NCBI GenBank assembly: GCA_016875335.1 | Contig: VGRO01000025.1 | Location: forward strand, 1 to 48,423 | DNA length: 48,423 bases | Direction of reading: 5' to 3' | Origin: Deltaproteobacteria bacterium | Lineage (GTDB): Bacteria > Myxococcota_A > UBA9042 | Part shown: in pieces, positions 24,119 to 33,295 of the stretch | Layout of the letters: every line of letters begins with the position of its first letter | Numbering within the stretch: position 1 is the stretch's first letter | Position numbers and translations under genes: made by a program | The notes under the pieces: model-generated | The model's database searches: none | Seen by the model: only the letters and a program-made list of their open reading frames with translations | Told to the model about the DNA's origin: nothing

Positions 24119-26317
24119 ATGGCAGCAAATTGGTCCGTCTTGCGGTCCGTGGCGATGGCGATGCTGGCCGGGCTGGCCAGTGGCTGCGGCAGCGCCGGCG
24201 ATGTGGTCGGGCCGCTGAAGACCGACGCCAGCGCGGAGGTCGATCTCGGCCCGCTGAACGAGTGCGCACCGGTGTTTGGCGCTGGCTGTGCGTCGGTGTG
24301 GCCTTCCTTTGTGTTCCAAAAGGCCGCCAAGACGGCGACCGGCGTGCAAAACGATCTGATGCCGCAGTGGTTTCCGGCCTCAGCGGCGGGCAAGGCCTTC
24401 GACGTGGCGGCCCACAACTTGCGCGATGGCGTGTCGCCGGTCTCGCCGGTGGTGATCCTGCCGCCCAAGCCGATCGACCCCAAAAACCTGGCCGACGAAA
24501 CCAAACCGGAGGCCTCGCTGGCCGCCGACAGCCCGACCTGGATGGTCGACGCGGCTTCGGGCCAGCGCATCCGCCACATCGCAGAATTGGATCTCAACGC
24601 GGCAGCGAAGCCTGATCGGCAGGCGCTGATCCTGCGGCCGTACGCGCCCCTGGGCTTTGGCAAGATCATCGTCGTCGGGCTGTCGGACAAGCTGCTGGGC
24701 AAGGACGGCAAGCCCATGCCGCGCGCCCCAGATTTCGATGTCGTGGTGCAGGGCAAGGGGCAGCCCAAGAACGGCCGGCTGCTGCGATCGCTGGCGCAGT
24801 GGAAGCAGGACACGGTCGCGTTGGAAAAGGCCGGATTGCCGCGCGCGAACCAGGTGGCGGCGTGGCACTTGACCACCGCGAGCGCGGCGTGGGTGACCGG
24901 CCCGGCGGTCGATCTGCGCGACCGGGCCCTCGCAAAGGTCGGCGCCAAGGGGCTTGGTCTGCAGATCCAGAGCATTGAAGTCGATCCCGCCTACCTGGCT
25001 GCGCTACCGAGCCTGCAGGCCACGCCGCTGCCGGCGGGCGCAACGCTCATCGTCGCTGCGATCCACCCCGACATTGCGCTGCGCATCAAGGGCCTTTTCG
25101 AGCTGCCCGACGGCATGGCGCAAGGCCAGGCGCCGGAATCGACGCTGAACTGGCTGCCCGACGGCGCGCCCAAGGTGGCGCTGCAGACCAAGACCACGTG
25201 GCGACCGTTTGCGTTGACAGCCGGCCCCAAGGCGCTCCAACGACCCGACGCACCGCCGCTGACGCTATACGGCCACGGCTTCTTGCGTTCCGTTTGCGCG
25301 GAGGACCTGTGCGTCAAGCCCAACCAACCCGACGCGGCCAGCCGGATTTTCGCCGGATCGGGCGCGGTGGCGGTCGGCACCGACTGGTGGGGGCTGTCGG
25401 GGGCCGAGATCGGCATCGCGCTCGGCATCAGCGCCGATTTCTCGCAGGCGCCGCGGCTGACCGAGAAGTTGGTGCACGGCGCGGTGTCGTTCATCGCGCT
25501 GTCGCGGGCCGTGCAAACCCACATCGGCGGCGACCCGCGGTTTGTGGTGTCGCCGGTCGGCCAGCCGGCGCGGCCGCTGACCGATGGCAAGCAGCCGCTG
25601 CGCTACACCGGCAACAGCCTGGGCGGCATCATGGGCACGACGATGGTGGCGCTGCACCCGGACATCGGCCGCGCGGTCCTCAACGTGGCGGGCGGGGTGT
25701 GGTCGACGATGATGAACCGGTCGTCGAACTTTGCGCCGTTCTTGATGGTCGTCGCCGGCCAGTACCCCGACCCGTTCGACCAGCAGGTGCTGTTTGCGCT
25801 CATGCAGACCCACTGGGACTTGTCGGATCCGGTGCACTTCGCGCCGTTGGTGGTGCAGGCGCCGCTGCCGGGGACCGTGGCGGGTCGTGTCGCCCTCTGG
25901 CCGATCAGTTGGGGCGACAGTCAGGTGCCGGCGCTGGCCTCGTCGTTCCTGGCGCGCGCGGCGGGGGCAACGCTGCTGGGGCCGCCGGTTGCGGGCTGGG
26001 TTGCAGTGCCGACCGACGAGAGCCAGCCGTTCGCGGGCAAGGCCGCCTTCGTGCAGTGGGACTCGCTGCGCGGCACCCACCCGCCCGGCAACCTCGCCCC
26101 TGACGGCGACAACGAGTCGCACTACGCAACACGCTGGATGCCCGAGTACTGGCAGATGGTGGCGCGGGTGTTGTACGGCGACGGCCAGGTCGATCAGCGC
26201 TACTGCCTGGGGCGCGACACCGACGGCAAGCTGCCGTGCTCGCTCAAGCAGGAGATTCCCAAGGTTGCCAAGGAGATGGCGCCCCTGGTCGAGTTGCCGC
26301 CAAAAGCGCTGCCGTAG
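24119..26317 (+). CDS. Lipase-like alpha/beta-hydrolase lipoprotein
   Basis: A 732-aa protein. ATG 24119 has GGGAGGA five bases upstream. The signal peptide ends in lipobox ASGC (Cys near residue 23). The large N-terminal half begins with a QNDLMP element reminiscent of the bacterial virulence-lipase N-terminal domain (VolA type). The C-terminal half is an alpha/beta hydrolase: LYGHGF oxyanion region, nucleophile elbow GNSLGG and a late His in ESHYAT. Secreted or surface lipase/esterase activity is a family-level prediction; the substrate is unknown. It follows the OmpA terminator and leads a run of same-strand genes (TPR lipoprotein, mlaF, mlaE, putA). Confidence 0.8.
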   Translation: MAANWSVLRSVAMAMLAGLASGCGSAGDVVGPLKTDASAEVDLGPLNECAPVFGAGCASVWPSFVFQKAAKTATGVQNDLMPQWFPASAAGKAFDVAAHNLRDGVSPVSPVVILPPKPIDPKNLADETKPEASLAADSPTWMVDAASGQRIRHIAELDLNAAAKPDRQALILRPYAPLGFGKIIVVGLSDKLLGKDGKPMPRAPDFDVVVQGKGQPKNGRLLRSLAQWKQDTVALEKAGLPRANQVAAWHLTTASAAWVTGPAVDLRDRALAKVGAKGLGLQIQSIEVDPAYLAALPSLQATPLPAGATLIVAAIHPDIALRIKGLFELPDGMAQGQAPESTLNWLPDGAPKVALQTKTTWRPFALTAGPKALQRPDAPPLTLYGHGFLRSVCAEDLCVKPNQPDAASRIFAGSGAVAVGTDWWGLSGAEIGIALGISADFSQAPRLTEKLVHGAVSFIALSRAVQTHIGGDPRFVVSPVGQPARPLTDGKQPLRYTGNSLGGIMGTTMVALHPDIGRAVLNVAGGVWSTMMNRSSNFAPFLMVVAGQYPDPFDQQVLFALMQTHWDLSDPVHFAPLVVQAPLPGTVAGRVALWPISWGDSQVPALASSFLARAAGATLLGPPVAGWVAVPTDESQPFAGKAAFVQWDSLRGTHPPGNLAPDGDNESHYATRWMPEYWQMVARVLYGDGQVDQRYCLGRDTDGKLPCSLKQEIPKVAKEMAPLVELPPKALP

Positions 26318-26320
26318 CGG

Positions 26321-26350
26321 GTGACAAGCCGCCACCACCCGCGCTACCCT
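26321..26350 (+). promoter_or_regulatory. Candidate promoter of the TPR-lipoprotein/mlaFE genes
   Basis: GTGACA (26321-26326), an 18-nt spacer and TACCCT (26345-26350) end only 8 nt before ATG 26359, so the transcript would be leaderless or nearly so. This fits the lack of a Shine-Dalgarno site there. Confidence 0.3.
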
Positions 26351-26358
26351 GCCCGGCC

Positions 26359-27573
26359 ATGCGGTCGCCGCGCGCCAGTTTCGCTTTCCTGTTCGCGCTG
26401 CTGGCCTCCGCCTGCGCGCTCTCGCCCAGGCTGACCCAGTGGGAGCGCGACTTCTACTACACCGAGCGCCTCTACATCGATGGCCAGCACGCGTTGGCGG
26501 CCGAACGGTTTGCCAGGCTGCGCGCCCAGGCCGCCGACCCGCGCGACGCCGACGAGGCCGGCCTGCTGCAATGCGAGACCCTGTCGAGGGGTGGCGACCA
26601 CGCGGCCGGGGCGGCCTGCTACGACCAGTTGGGCACGAGCGCGGTCGAGCGGCCGATGCGCATGCGCGCGCTCTTGCACGCGGGCGAACTGCGGTACTAC
26701 GAACTGCGCAAGCCGGACGACGCCGTGAGGCTGTTCGCCGCCCTGGTCGAGCGCGCCCCGGACGAACCGGCCGCGTTGCGGGCCTTGGACCACCTGTACC
26801 TGCACGGCGAACGCGACCGCAGCAAGCGCCAAGCGATGACGGCACGGTTCGCGCAACTCGAACGCGACGATCCGCGCAGCGAGATCGCCGACAACCTGCT
26901 GCTGCGCACCGCGATGTTGCTGGAACAGGAAGGCACGCCGATTGCGCTGCAACAAGCCGCGGAACTGTTGGAGCGGCAGGAGCGCGACCACAAGGACGAC
27001 GCGTCGATCGTGGATTGCCTGATGACGCGGGCGCGCATCTACCGAAAGCTCGGTCACCTGCAGCGCGAGGCCCGCGACCTGGAGCGCGTGGTCGACACCT
27101 TCGAGACCAGCTACGTGTTCGCGTCGTACAGCTTCGAAGAGCAGAAGGTCGCGGCGACCCGGTTGATCGAACTCTACCGCGGCCCGCTGCCCAACCTGCC
27201 GCGCGCAGAACACCATGCCCGCAACCTGCCGGACATGCTGCGCAAGCCGTTGCACATGCCGCGCTACCTCATCACGCTGGCCGAACTGCAGGAAGCGCGC
27301 GGACAGCGGGTGGCGGCGATCGCGACCTACCGCGACGTGCTGAACCACGTGGCGGCACGCAACAAGGACTACCGCCAGAATGATCGGCGCATTTGTGGCG
27401 AGTTGGCAGATGCCGCCGAGCGCGACGCTTGCCGGCAAACGGTCGACGCCTACGAAGACATCGAACCCAAGGAGTGCGGCATCGCCCGCGAACGCATCGA
27501 GCGCCTGCAAGATCAACTGCGCCGGCCCGACCTGCAAGCGCCCGCGGCGCGCAAGCCGGGGGGTCCAGGATGA
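26359..27573 (+). CDS. TPR-repeat lipoprotein upstream of mlaFE
   Basis: A 404-aa lipoprotein with lipobox ASAC (Cys near residue 20), followed by an entirely helical chain of tetratricopeptide-like repeats (for example ALAAERFARLRAQAADPRDA, KPDDAVRLFAALVERAPDEP, VAAIATYRDVLNHVAARNKD). These proteins normally scaffold envelope complexes. Its stop overlaps the start of the MlaF-like ATPase (ATGA), which indicates translational coupling, so it may be a dedicated periplasmic component of that transporter. ATG 26359 has no clear ribosome site; a leaderless start from the nearby promoter is possible. Confidence 0.8.
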   Translation: MRSPRASFAFLFALLASACALSPRLTQWERDFYYTERLYIDGQHALAAERFARLRAQAADPRDADEAGLLQCETLSRGGDHAAGAACYDQLGTSAVERPMRMRALLHAGELRYYELRKPDDAVRLFAALVERAPDEPAALRALDHLYLHGERDRSKRQAMTARFAQLERDDPRSEIADNLLLRTAMLLEQEGTPIALQQAAELLERQERDHKDDASIVDCLMTRARIYRKLGHLQREARDLERVVDTFETSYVFASYSFEEQKVAATRLIELYRGPLPNLPRAEHHARNLPDMLRKPLHMPRYLITLAELQEARGQRVAAIATYRDVLNHVAARNKDYRQNDRRICGELADAAERDACRQTVDAYEDIEPKECGIARERIERLQDQLRRPDLQAPAARKPGGPG

Positions 27574-28385
27574 CGATGCGCGACGACCCCATGGCCCACG
27601 CGCTGCCGTGGCTCAAGCCGGCGCTCGGCCGATTGCCCGAAAAGCCGGTCGTGCTTCGGGTCTCGGGCCTGACCAAATGGTTCGGCGACGTGTGCGTGCT
27701 CGACCGCGTCGATTTCGAGATGCGCGAGGGCGAGGTCGTCGGCCTCATCGGCCCGGGCGGCGCCGGCAAGACCGTGTTCGTCAAGATCTGCTGCGGGTTG
27801 ATGGACCCGGACGGCGGCCAGATCGAGATCCTGGGCGAGAACCTGCTCGAACTCAAAGAGAAGCAGCGCCAGCGGCTGCGCGAGCGCATCGGTCTCGTGT
27901 TCCAGAACTACGCGCTATTCGATTTCATGACCGTCGGCGACAACGTGGCCTTTCCGATGAAGCAGCGCGGCGGTGCGACGCTCGCGGAGATCGAGGCCAA
28001 GGTGCAGGAACGCCTGACCGAAGTGGACCTGCCCAAAGTGCGCCACCTGATGCCCAACGAGTTGTCGGGGGGCATGAAAAAGCGCGTCGGCCTGGCGCGG
28101 GCCAACATCAACGATCCCGAACTCATTTTTTTCGACGACCCGACGGCCGGCCTGGATCCGGTGACGTCGAGCAAGATCTTCAACCTCATCCGCAAGACCC
28201 AGGCGCACCGCAACTCGACGTGCCTGGTCATCTCGCACGACATCGACCGGATGCGCCCGGCGTGCGACCGGTACATCCTGCTGTACGAAGCGCGCGTGCA
28301 TTTCGCCGGCACGGAGGCCGAGGCGATGGCCGCGACCGATCCCATCGTCCGCGAGTTTTTCCGCAAAGAAGCAGGGCTGAAGTGA
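27570..28385 (+). CDS. mlaF: MlaF-like ABC transporter ATPase (phospholipid/toluene-tolerance type)
   Basis: A 271-aa ABC ATPase of the Mla/Ttg2A group that powers lipid movement between inner and outer membranes. Walker A is GPGGAGKT (61-68), followed by the Q-loop (VFQNYALFDFMTV), signature LSGGMKKRVGLARA, and switch His in VISHDIDRM. Walker B is LIFFDDPTAGLDP: the catalytic Glu is Asp (residue 190), an uncommon conservative change that often slows ATP hydrolysis. ATG 27570 overlaps the previous stop, and a run of Gs precedes it. The permease gene overlaps its stop (GTGA). Confidence 0.9.
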   Translation: MTMRDDPMAHALPWLKPALGRLPEKPVVLRVSGLTKWFGDVCVLDRVDFEMREGEVVGLIGPGGAGKTVFVKICCGLMDPDGGQIEILGENLLELKEKQRQRLRERIGLVFQNYALFDFMTVGDNVAFPMKQRGGATLAEIEAKVQERLTEVDLPKVRHLMPNELSGGMKKRVGLARANINDPELIFFDDPTAGLDPVTSSKIFNLIRKTQAHRNSTCLVISHDIDRMRPACDRYILLYEARVHFAGTEAEAMAATDPIVREFFRKEAGLK

Positions 28386-29149
28386 ACCCGATCGCCGCCG
28401 TCGGGCGCATGTTCCTGTCGGTGTCGGACACCGTGGGCGGCATCACGCTGACGCTTGCGCGGATCCTGCGGGCGGCGTCGCGGCTGCGCTTCGATCGCGA
28501 CGAGACCTGGCTCAACTTGTACAAGGTCGGGGTCAAGAGCTACCCGATCGTCATCATGACGGCGATTTTCACTGGTGCCATCATGGTCATCCAGTCGGGC
28601 CAATACGTCAAGCAGACGGGCGCGACGGGCCTTCTGGGCTGGGGCGCCGGCTATGCTGTGCTGGCCGAGGTGGGGCCGGTGCTCATTGGCCTGATGTTCT
28701 CGGGTCGCGTCGGCGCCAACAACACCGCCGAACTCGGCACCATGAAAGTGACCGAGCAAATCGACGCCTTGCGCGCGCTGGCCATCGACCCGATGCAACA
28801 CCTGGTGGTGCCGCGCTTCTTGGCCATGGTGGTGATGCTGTTGCTGCTGACGGCGCTCGGCGACCTGTTTGCGCTGGTCGGCGGCGCGCTGACCTCGCAG
28901 TTCATCCTCGATGTGGACTGGCGGGTGTTCTTCAACGGCGTGTTCAATTCGCAGTTGCTCGACGAATACCTGGTCGGCTTGACCAAGGGCGTGACGTTTG
29001 GCGCCAGCATCAGCGTGGTGTCGTGCTTCTATGGCCTGGGCGTGTCGGGAGGCGCCGCCGGCGTGGGTCGGGCGGTCAACAACTGCGTGGTGACGAGCGC
29101 CATCGGCATCTTCGTGTGGGACTACATCATCACCTACCTGGCCAATTGA
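28382..29149 (+). CDS. mlaE: MlaE-like ABC transporter permease
   Basis: A 255-aa inner-membrane permease of the MlaE/DUF140 family. It starts at GTG 28382, overlapping the ATPase stop. Family features are an amphipathic N-terminus, then IVIMTAIFTGAIMVIQSGQY, LAEVGPVLIGLMFSGRVGA, the coupling helix AELGTMKVTEQIDALRALAIDP, and the final FGASISVVSCFYGL / IGIFVWDYIITY helices. It forms the membrane core with the MlaF-like ATPase. The usual MCE-domain protein (MlaD) is not encoded next to it, which leaves the periplasmic partner open. Confidence 0.92.
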   Translation: MNPIAAVGRMFLSVSDTVGGITLTLARILRAASRLRFDRDETWLNLYKVGVKSYPIVIMTAIFTGAIMVIQSGQYVKQTGATGLLGWGAGYAVLAEVGPVLIGLMFSGRVGANNTAELGTMKVTEQIDALRALAIDPMQHLVVPRFLAMVVMLLLLTALGDLFALVGGALTSQFILDVDWRVFFNGVFNSQLLDEYLVGLTKGVTFGASISVVSCFYGLGVSGGAAGVGRAVNNCVVTSAIGIFVWDYIITYLAN

Positions 29150-29158
29150 CGTGTTGCC

Positions 29159-32100
29159 ATGACCGCCCCCGCCTTGCCCTCGGTGCGCGCCCTGCCCTGG
29201 CGCCACGGCGACCGCGTTTGGACCGTGCGGTACAGCGAAGACCTCGGCGCCTGTGTGGCCGCGGGCGACCATTTGTGCGCCGCCGTGGCCGACCAACTGG
29301 CGTGCGAACTGGCGCTGGCAGGCGACGCTGCGATGCGCGCCGTGATCGACGCCCAAGGGGCATTGCTGGCCGCTGCCGTCGACCCGATCCAAGCTGTGGT
29401 CGCGCTGGGTTCGCCGCGCATGGCCCACGAGCGGTTTCTGGTGGAGACCGGCCGCTGGGTCGCCGACCCGCAAAGCGCTGACCATCTGACCGATTTGCAA
29501 GCCCTTGTCGCCGGCTGGGACGCCGCTGACCCCGCCGCGGGCGCGCTCGACGTCGAGAAGCTGGCGCGCGACTGCGATCTGCTCCCCTGGTGGCGTGCCG
29601 AGGGCGCGACGGGTCGGGCGCTCGCCGCAGCCGAAGCCGAGACCGCGCACCTGGCGCGCCGCGTGGCCGCGGAAATGGACGACCACCGGCCGGGCCTGCG
29701 CGAGCGCATCAGCCAGTGGGGTCTGGGCCTGACCACCGAAATCGCGGTGTTGCGGGTCCACCTTTTGCGGTTCGTGGCGGCGCTGCCGGCGCTCGACCAC
29801 GACACCGCCGGCACGGAGGTCGTTCGCCTGCTGCGCGAGACGCTGCGGCGGATGGGCACGGATGACGCGCGGCTGCGCGCCCAGGACCGCGGGTCCGAGG
29901 CGATGCCAGCGTGGATGGCGTGGGGCGTGCAGGTCGCGGCGACGGTCGTGGCGTGGCTGCCAACGCGGTGGGTGGCGGCGTGGACGCGGGCGGGCGTGCG
30001 GGCGATGGCCCGGACGTTCATCGCCGGCGAGGACATGCCGCGGGCGACCAAGGCGCTCAGGGTCTTGGCGGGGACCGGCCGCGACGCCACCGTGGACCAG
30101 TTGGGCGAGCTGGTGGTGAGCGAAGCCGAAGCCGACGTGTACCGCGATCGCGTGCTCGGATTGGTCGAAGGCATCGCCCGCCAGGCGGGGCCGGGCCGCA
30201 ATGCGGCGGGGCTGCCGCGCGCGCACGTGTCGATCAAGACCAGCGCCTTGTGCAGCGACTACAACCCCGACGACCCCGACGGCGTGTGGCGGCGCGTGGG
30301 CCCGAGGCTGTTGGCGATTCTGCGGGCGGCGCGAGCGGCGGGCGTGTTCATCCACATGGATGCCGAACACTATCCCGTGCGCGATCTGACCTTTGTGATG
30401 CTGCGGCGGGCGCTGGACGAAGCGCCCGATCTGCGCGACTGGCCCGACATCGGCATCGTGGTGCAGGCCTATTTGCGCGACGCCGGCCACCACCTGAACG
30501 ACGTCATCGCCTTCGCCCGTGGCCGCGGCGTGGTGATGCCGTTGCGCCTGGTCAAAGGTGCGTATTGGGACGCCGAGACCATCGAATCCGAGGCTCACGA
30601 CGTTGTGGCGCCGCAGTTCTTGAACAAGTGCGAAACCGACGCGGCGTACCAGTTGCTCACCATTGCCTGCCTGCGCGCGGGCGACGCCGTGCAACTGTGC
30701 CTGGGCAGCCACAACCTGCGCGACCACTGCTTTGCCGAGGCGGCGCGGGCGCGACTGTTCCCGGCGGCGCCGTCGATCGAACACCAGGCGCTGCACATGA
30801 CGTACGAGGCGCTGAGCCGCGGCATGGCGGCAGCGGGCTGGGCGGTGCGCAACTACGTGCCGGTGGGGTCGCTGCTGGTGGGCATGGCCTATCTGGTGCG
30901 GCGCATCCTCGAAAACAGCTCGCAGGTCGGCGTGTTGACCGCGGCGCGGCACGGCGTGGACTTGGAAGCGCTTTTGCAGGTGCCCAGGGACCAGGTGCGG
31001 CGCTCGCGCGACACAGGGCAATGGCAGCGCGCGGGCCTCTTGGGCGTGGAGCCGGCCGAGACGTTCCGCAATGTGGCGCCGCTCTTGCTGGATCGCCCTG
31101 CCCACCGCGCAGCGTTGCAGACGGCCCTGGATACCCTGCAAACGGTCGATGCCGACGACCCGGCGCGGTCGGGCGAGTTGTCGGCCGTGGTGTCGCCGTC
31201 CGACCCTGGCCACGTCGTCGGTCACATCCGGCTGGCCAGCACGCACGACGTCGGTGCTGCGATCGACGACGCCGTCGCCGAACTGCCGGCGTGGCGCACA
31301 TTGCCTGCCCCGGCCCGTGCGGTGGCGCTGGTGCGGGCGGCAGAGCACCTGCGCGCGGCCCGGCCGTGGTGGTCGGCGTTGGTCGTCGCGGAATCGGGCA
31401 AGGCGCGCGCCGAAGCTGTCGGAGACGTCGACGAAGCGATCGACTTCTTGCACTACTACGCGCGACAAGCCGTGGCGCACGCCGACGCGCACCCGTCGTT
31501 CCAGGGCCTGGGCGTGTTCGCGGTGGTGGCGCCGTGGAATTTTCCGCTGGCGATCCCGTGCGGCATGACCGCGGCGGCCCTGGCGGCGGGCAACGCCGCC
31601 CTGCTGAAAAGCGCGGAGCAGACGCCGTTGGTCGCCGACGCGTTCGTGCGCCTGCTCCACCGCTGCGGCGTGCCCGAGGCCATCGTGCGCCACTTGCCCG
31701 GCGACGGTCCCGAGATCGGCGCGCCGTTGACCCGCGACCCGCGGCTGGCCGGCGTGGTGTTCACGGGGTCGCAGCACGTCGGTTGCCTGCTGCACCGCAC
31801 GGTCGGCCCGCGCACGCCCGGCGATCGCGCCGCACGCGTCATCGCCGAGATGGGCGGCAAGAACGCGATTGTGGTCACGGCGAACGCCGACCTCGACCAG
31901 GCCGTCAGCGGCACGCTGCGCAGCGCCTTTGGCCACGCCGGCCAGAAGTGCAGTGCCTGTTCGCGGGTGCTCGTCGATGCGCGCGTGGCGGGTGCGTTTG
32001 CCGAGCGGTTCTGCCGGGCAGCCCGCGACTTGCAACTCGGCCCCGCGGCGGCGCCGGGCACGCGCATCAACCCGGTCGTGTCAGCGGAGGACCGCGCGCG

Positions 32101-33295
32101 ACTGCGGCAGGCGGCGATGGAGGTCGCGCGCGAGACGGCCGCATTGGGCGGCAAGGTGCTGGTGGACCGCAGCCTCGACAGCGCCGGTCCGTTGCCGCAG
32201 ACCTGTGCCGATGGCGCGCAGTTGGTCGGTCCGGTGGTCGCCGAACTGCCCGAAAGCGCCGGGCTGGACGCCGACACGTTTGCGTGCAAGGAGCTTTTCG
32301 GTCCCGTGGTCCACCTCGTCGCCGTCCCCGACCTCGACGCGGCGTTGCGGGTGTGGCGCGCGCCGCTGTATGCACTGACCGGGGGCGTGTTCGCCCAGTC
32401 CGAGGACGACATCGAGGCCCTGGCGGCGGCGGCCCGCGTCGGCAACCTCTACGTGAACCGCCCGATCACCGGCGCGCGGGTGGCGATCGAACCGTTTGGC
32501 GGGTTTTGGATGTCGGGTACCGGACCGAAAGCCGGCGGGCCGGACTACCTGCCTGCATTGACCGGGCGAACGGTGCACGCGCCTGCGCTGGATGCCGAAG
32601 CGCGGGAAGTGGTCGCGGCCATGCCGCCGTCTCCGCCCTCTGGAACGGGTGTGAGCGAGTCCGCGGCGGTCGAACCAGAAGACGCCAGCGCCCTCGGCCG
32701 GCGTGCGGCGGACCTGGCAGGCCTCGTTCGCGGAGCCACGTGGGTGCGGTCCGAGCCAACCCGCACGGCGCTGCTGGCGATTTGCCGTTCGGCGGCGACC
32801 GCGGCGGCGGCGGACAACCGCAAGATCCCCGGACAGACCAGTGCCAACCGTTGGCACCATCGCAAAGGGGCGGTTGCCGTGCTCGCCGGCCAAGGGCAGC
32901 CGACTTTGCACGCGCTGGCCCATGTGGTTGCAGCCTCGGTCGCGGGCAATCCGGTGCGGGTGTTGGCCGTGAGTCCGGCCGCGGTGCGCGCGTGGACGCC
33001 GATTGTGGCCGCGTTGGGTGCGGTTTTGCGCGACATCGCCGATGCGCCAGCGTTGTGCGATGCGTTGCTGCGTGTGGAATTTGCCAGCGTGGTGTTGGAC
33101 GGGTCAGCGCAGCACTGGCAGCCGGCGCTGGCGGTGGCGCTGGCGCAGCGGGCGACCGATCGGCACTTGCGGCAGGTGCTGGCGGAGGGAAGTTGGCCGC
33201 CGCCGGAAGCGTGTGAGGCGGTGTTGCGGTGTCAGTTGCACTGCGCGACCGTGGTCGTCAATACCATGCGGCATGGGGCGGAGTTGGAAGTGTAG
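29159..33295 (+). CDS. putA: Bifunctional proline dehydrogenase / L-glutamate-5-semialdehyde dehydrogenase
   Basis: A 1378-aa enzyme that oxidises proline to glutamate: FAD proline dehydrogenase (EC 1.5.5.2), then P5C dehydrogenase (EC 1.2.1.88), with substrate channelling. An N-terminal arm is followed by the proline dehydrogenase barrel (RAHVSIKTSAL, RLVKGAYWDAE near 467, AVRNYVPVG) and the aldehyde dehydrogenase domain (VVAPWNFPLAIP, AEMGGKN with Glu897, GQKCSACSR with Cys931). About 230 further residues after the ALDH end resemble the non-catalytic C-terminal domain of type B PutA. There is no ribbon-helix-helix DNA-binding domain, so it is not a trifunctional autorepressor. It lies 9 nt after mlaE and is probably co-transcribed. 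Confidence 0.95.
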   Translation: MTAPALPSVRALPWRHGDRVWTVRYSEDLGACVAAGDHLCAAVADQLACELALAGDAAMRAVIDAQGALLAAAVDPIQAVVALGSPRMAHERFLVETGRWVADPQSADHLTDLQALVAGWDAADPAAGALDVEKLARDCDLLPWWRAEGATGRALAAAEAETAHLARRVAAEMDDHRPGLRERISQWGLGLTTEIAVLRVHLLRFVAALPALDHDTAGTEVVRLLRETLRRMGTDDARLRAQDRGSEAMPAWMAWGVQVAATVVAWLPTRWVAAWTRAGVRAMARTFIAGEDMPRATKALRVLAGTGRDATVDQLGELVVSEAEADVYRDRVLGLVEGIARQAGPGRNAAGLPRAHVSIKTSALCSDYNPDDPDGVWRRVGPRLLAILRAARAAGVFIHMDAEHYPVRDLTFVMLRRALDEAPDLRDWPDIGIVVQAYLRDAGHHLNDVIAFARGRGVVMPLRLVKGAYWDAETIESEAHDVVAPQFLNKCETDAAYQLLTIACLRAGDAVQLCLGSHNLRDHCFAEAARARLFPAAPSIEHQALHMTYEALSRGMAAAGWAVRNYVPVGSLLVGMAYLVRRILENSSQVGVLTAARHGVDLEALLQVPRDQVRRSRDTGQWQRAGLLGVEPAETFRNVAPLLLDRPAHRAALQTALDTLQTVDADDPARSGELSAVVSPSDPGHVVGHIRLASTHDVGAAIDDAVAELPAWRTLPAPARAVALVRAAEHLRAARPWWSALVVAESGKARAEAVGDVDEAIDFLHYYARQAVAHADAHPSFQGLGVFAVVAPWNFPLAIPCGMTAAALAAGNAALLKSAEQTPLVADAFVRLLHRCGVPEAIVRHLPGDGPEIGAPLTRDPRLAGVVFTGSQHVGCLLHRTVGPRTPGDRAARVIAEMGGKNAIVVTANADLDQAVSGTLRSAFGHAGQKCSACSRVLVDARVAGAFAERFCRAARDLQLGPAAAPGTRINPVVSAEDRARLRQAAMEVARETAALGGKVLVDRSLDSAGPLPQTCADGAQLVGPVVAELPESAGLDADTFACKELFGPVVHLVAVPDLDAALRVWRAPLYALTGGVFAQSEDDIEALAAAARVGNLYVNRPITGARVAIEPFGGFWMSGTGPKAGGPDYLPALTGRTVHAPALDAEAREVVAAMPPSPPSGTGVSESAAVEPEDASALGRRAADLAGLVRGATWVRSEPTRTALLAICRSAATAAAADNRKIPGQTSANRWHHRKGAVAVLAGQGQPTLHALAHVVAASVAGNPVRVLAVSPAAVRAWTPIVAALGAVLRDIADAPALCDALLRVEFASVVLDGSAQHWQPALAVALAQRATDRHLRQVLAEGSWPPPEACEAVLRCQLHCATVVVNTMRHGAELEV

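Noticed and set aside
27908-32035. 1375-codon minus-strand open frame opposite mlaF, mlaE and putA
   Set aside because: It is antisense to three genes with clear motifs. The translation is His/Arg/Gln-rich with no family signature, typical of antisense frames in GC-rich DNA.
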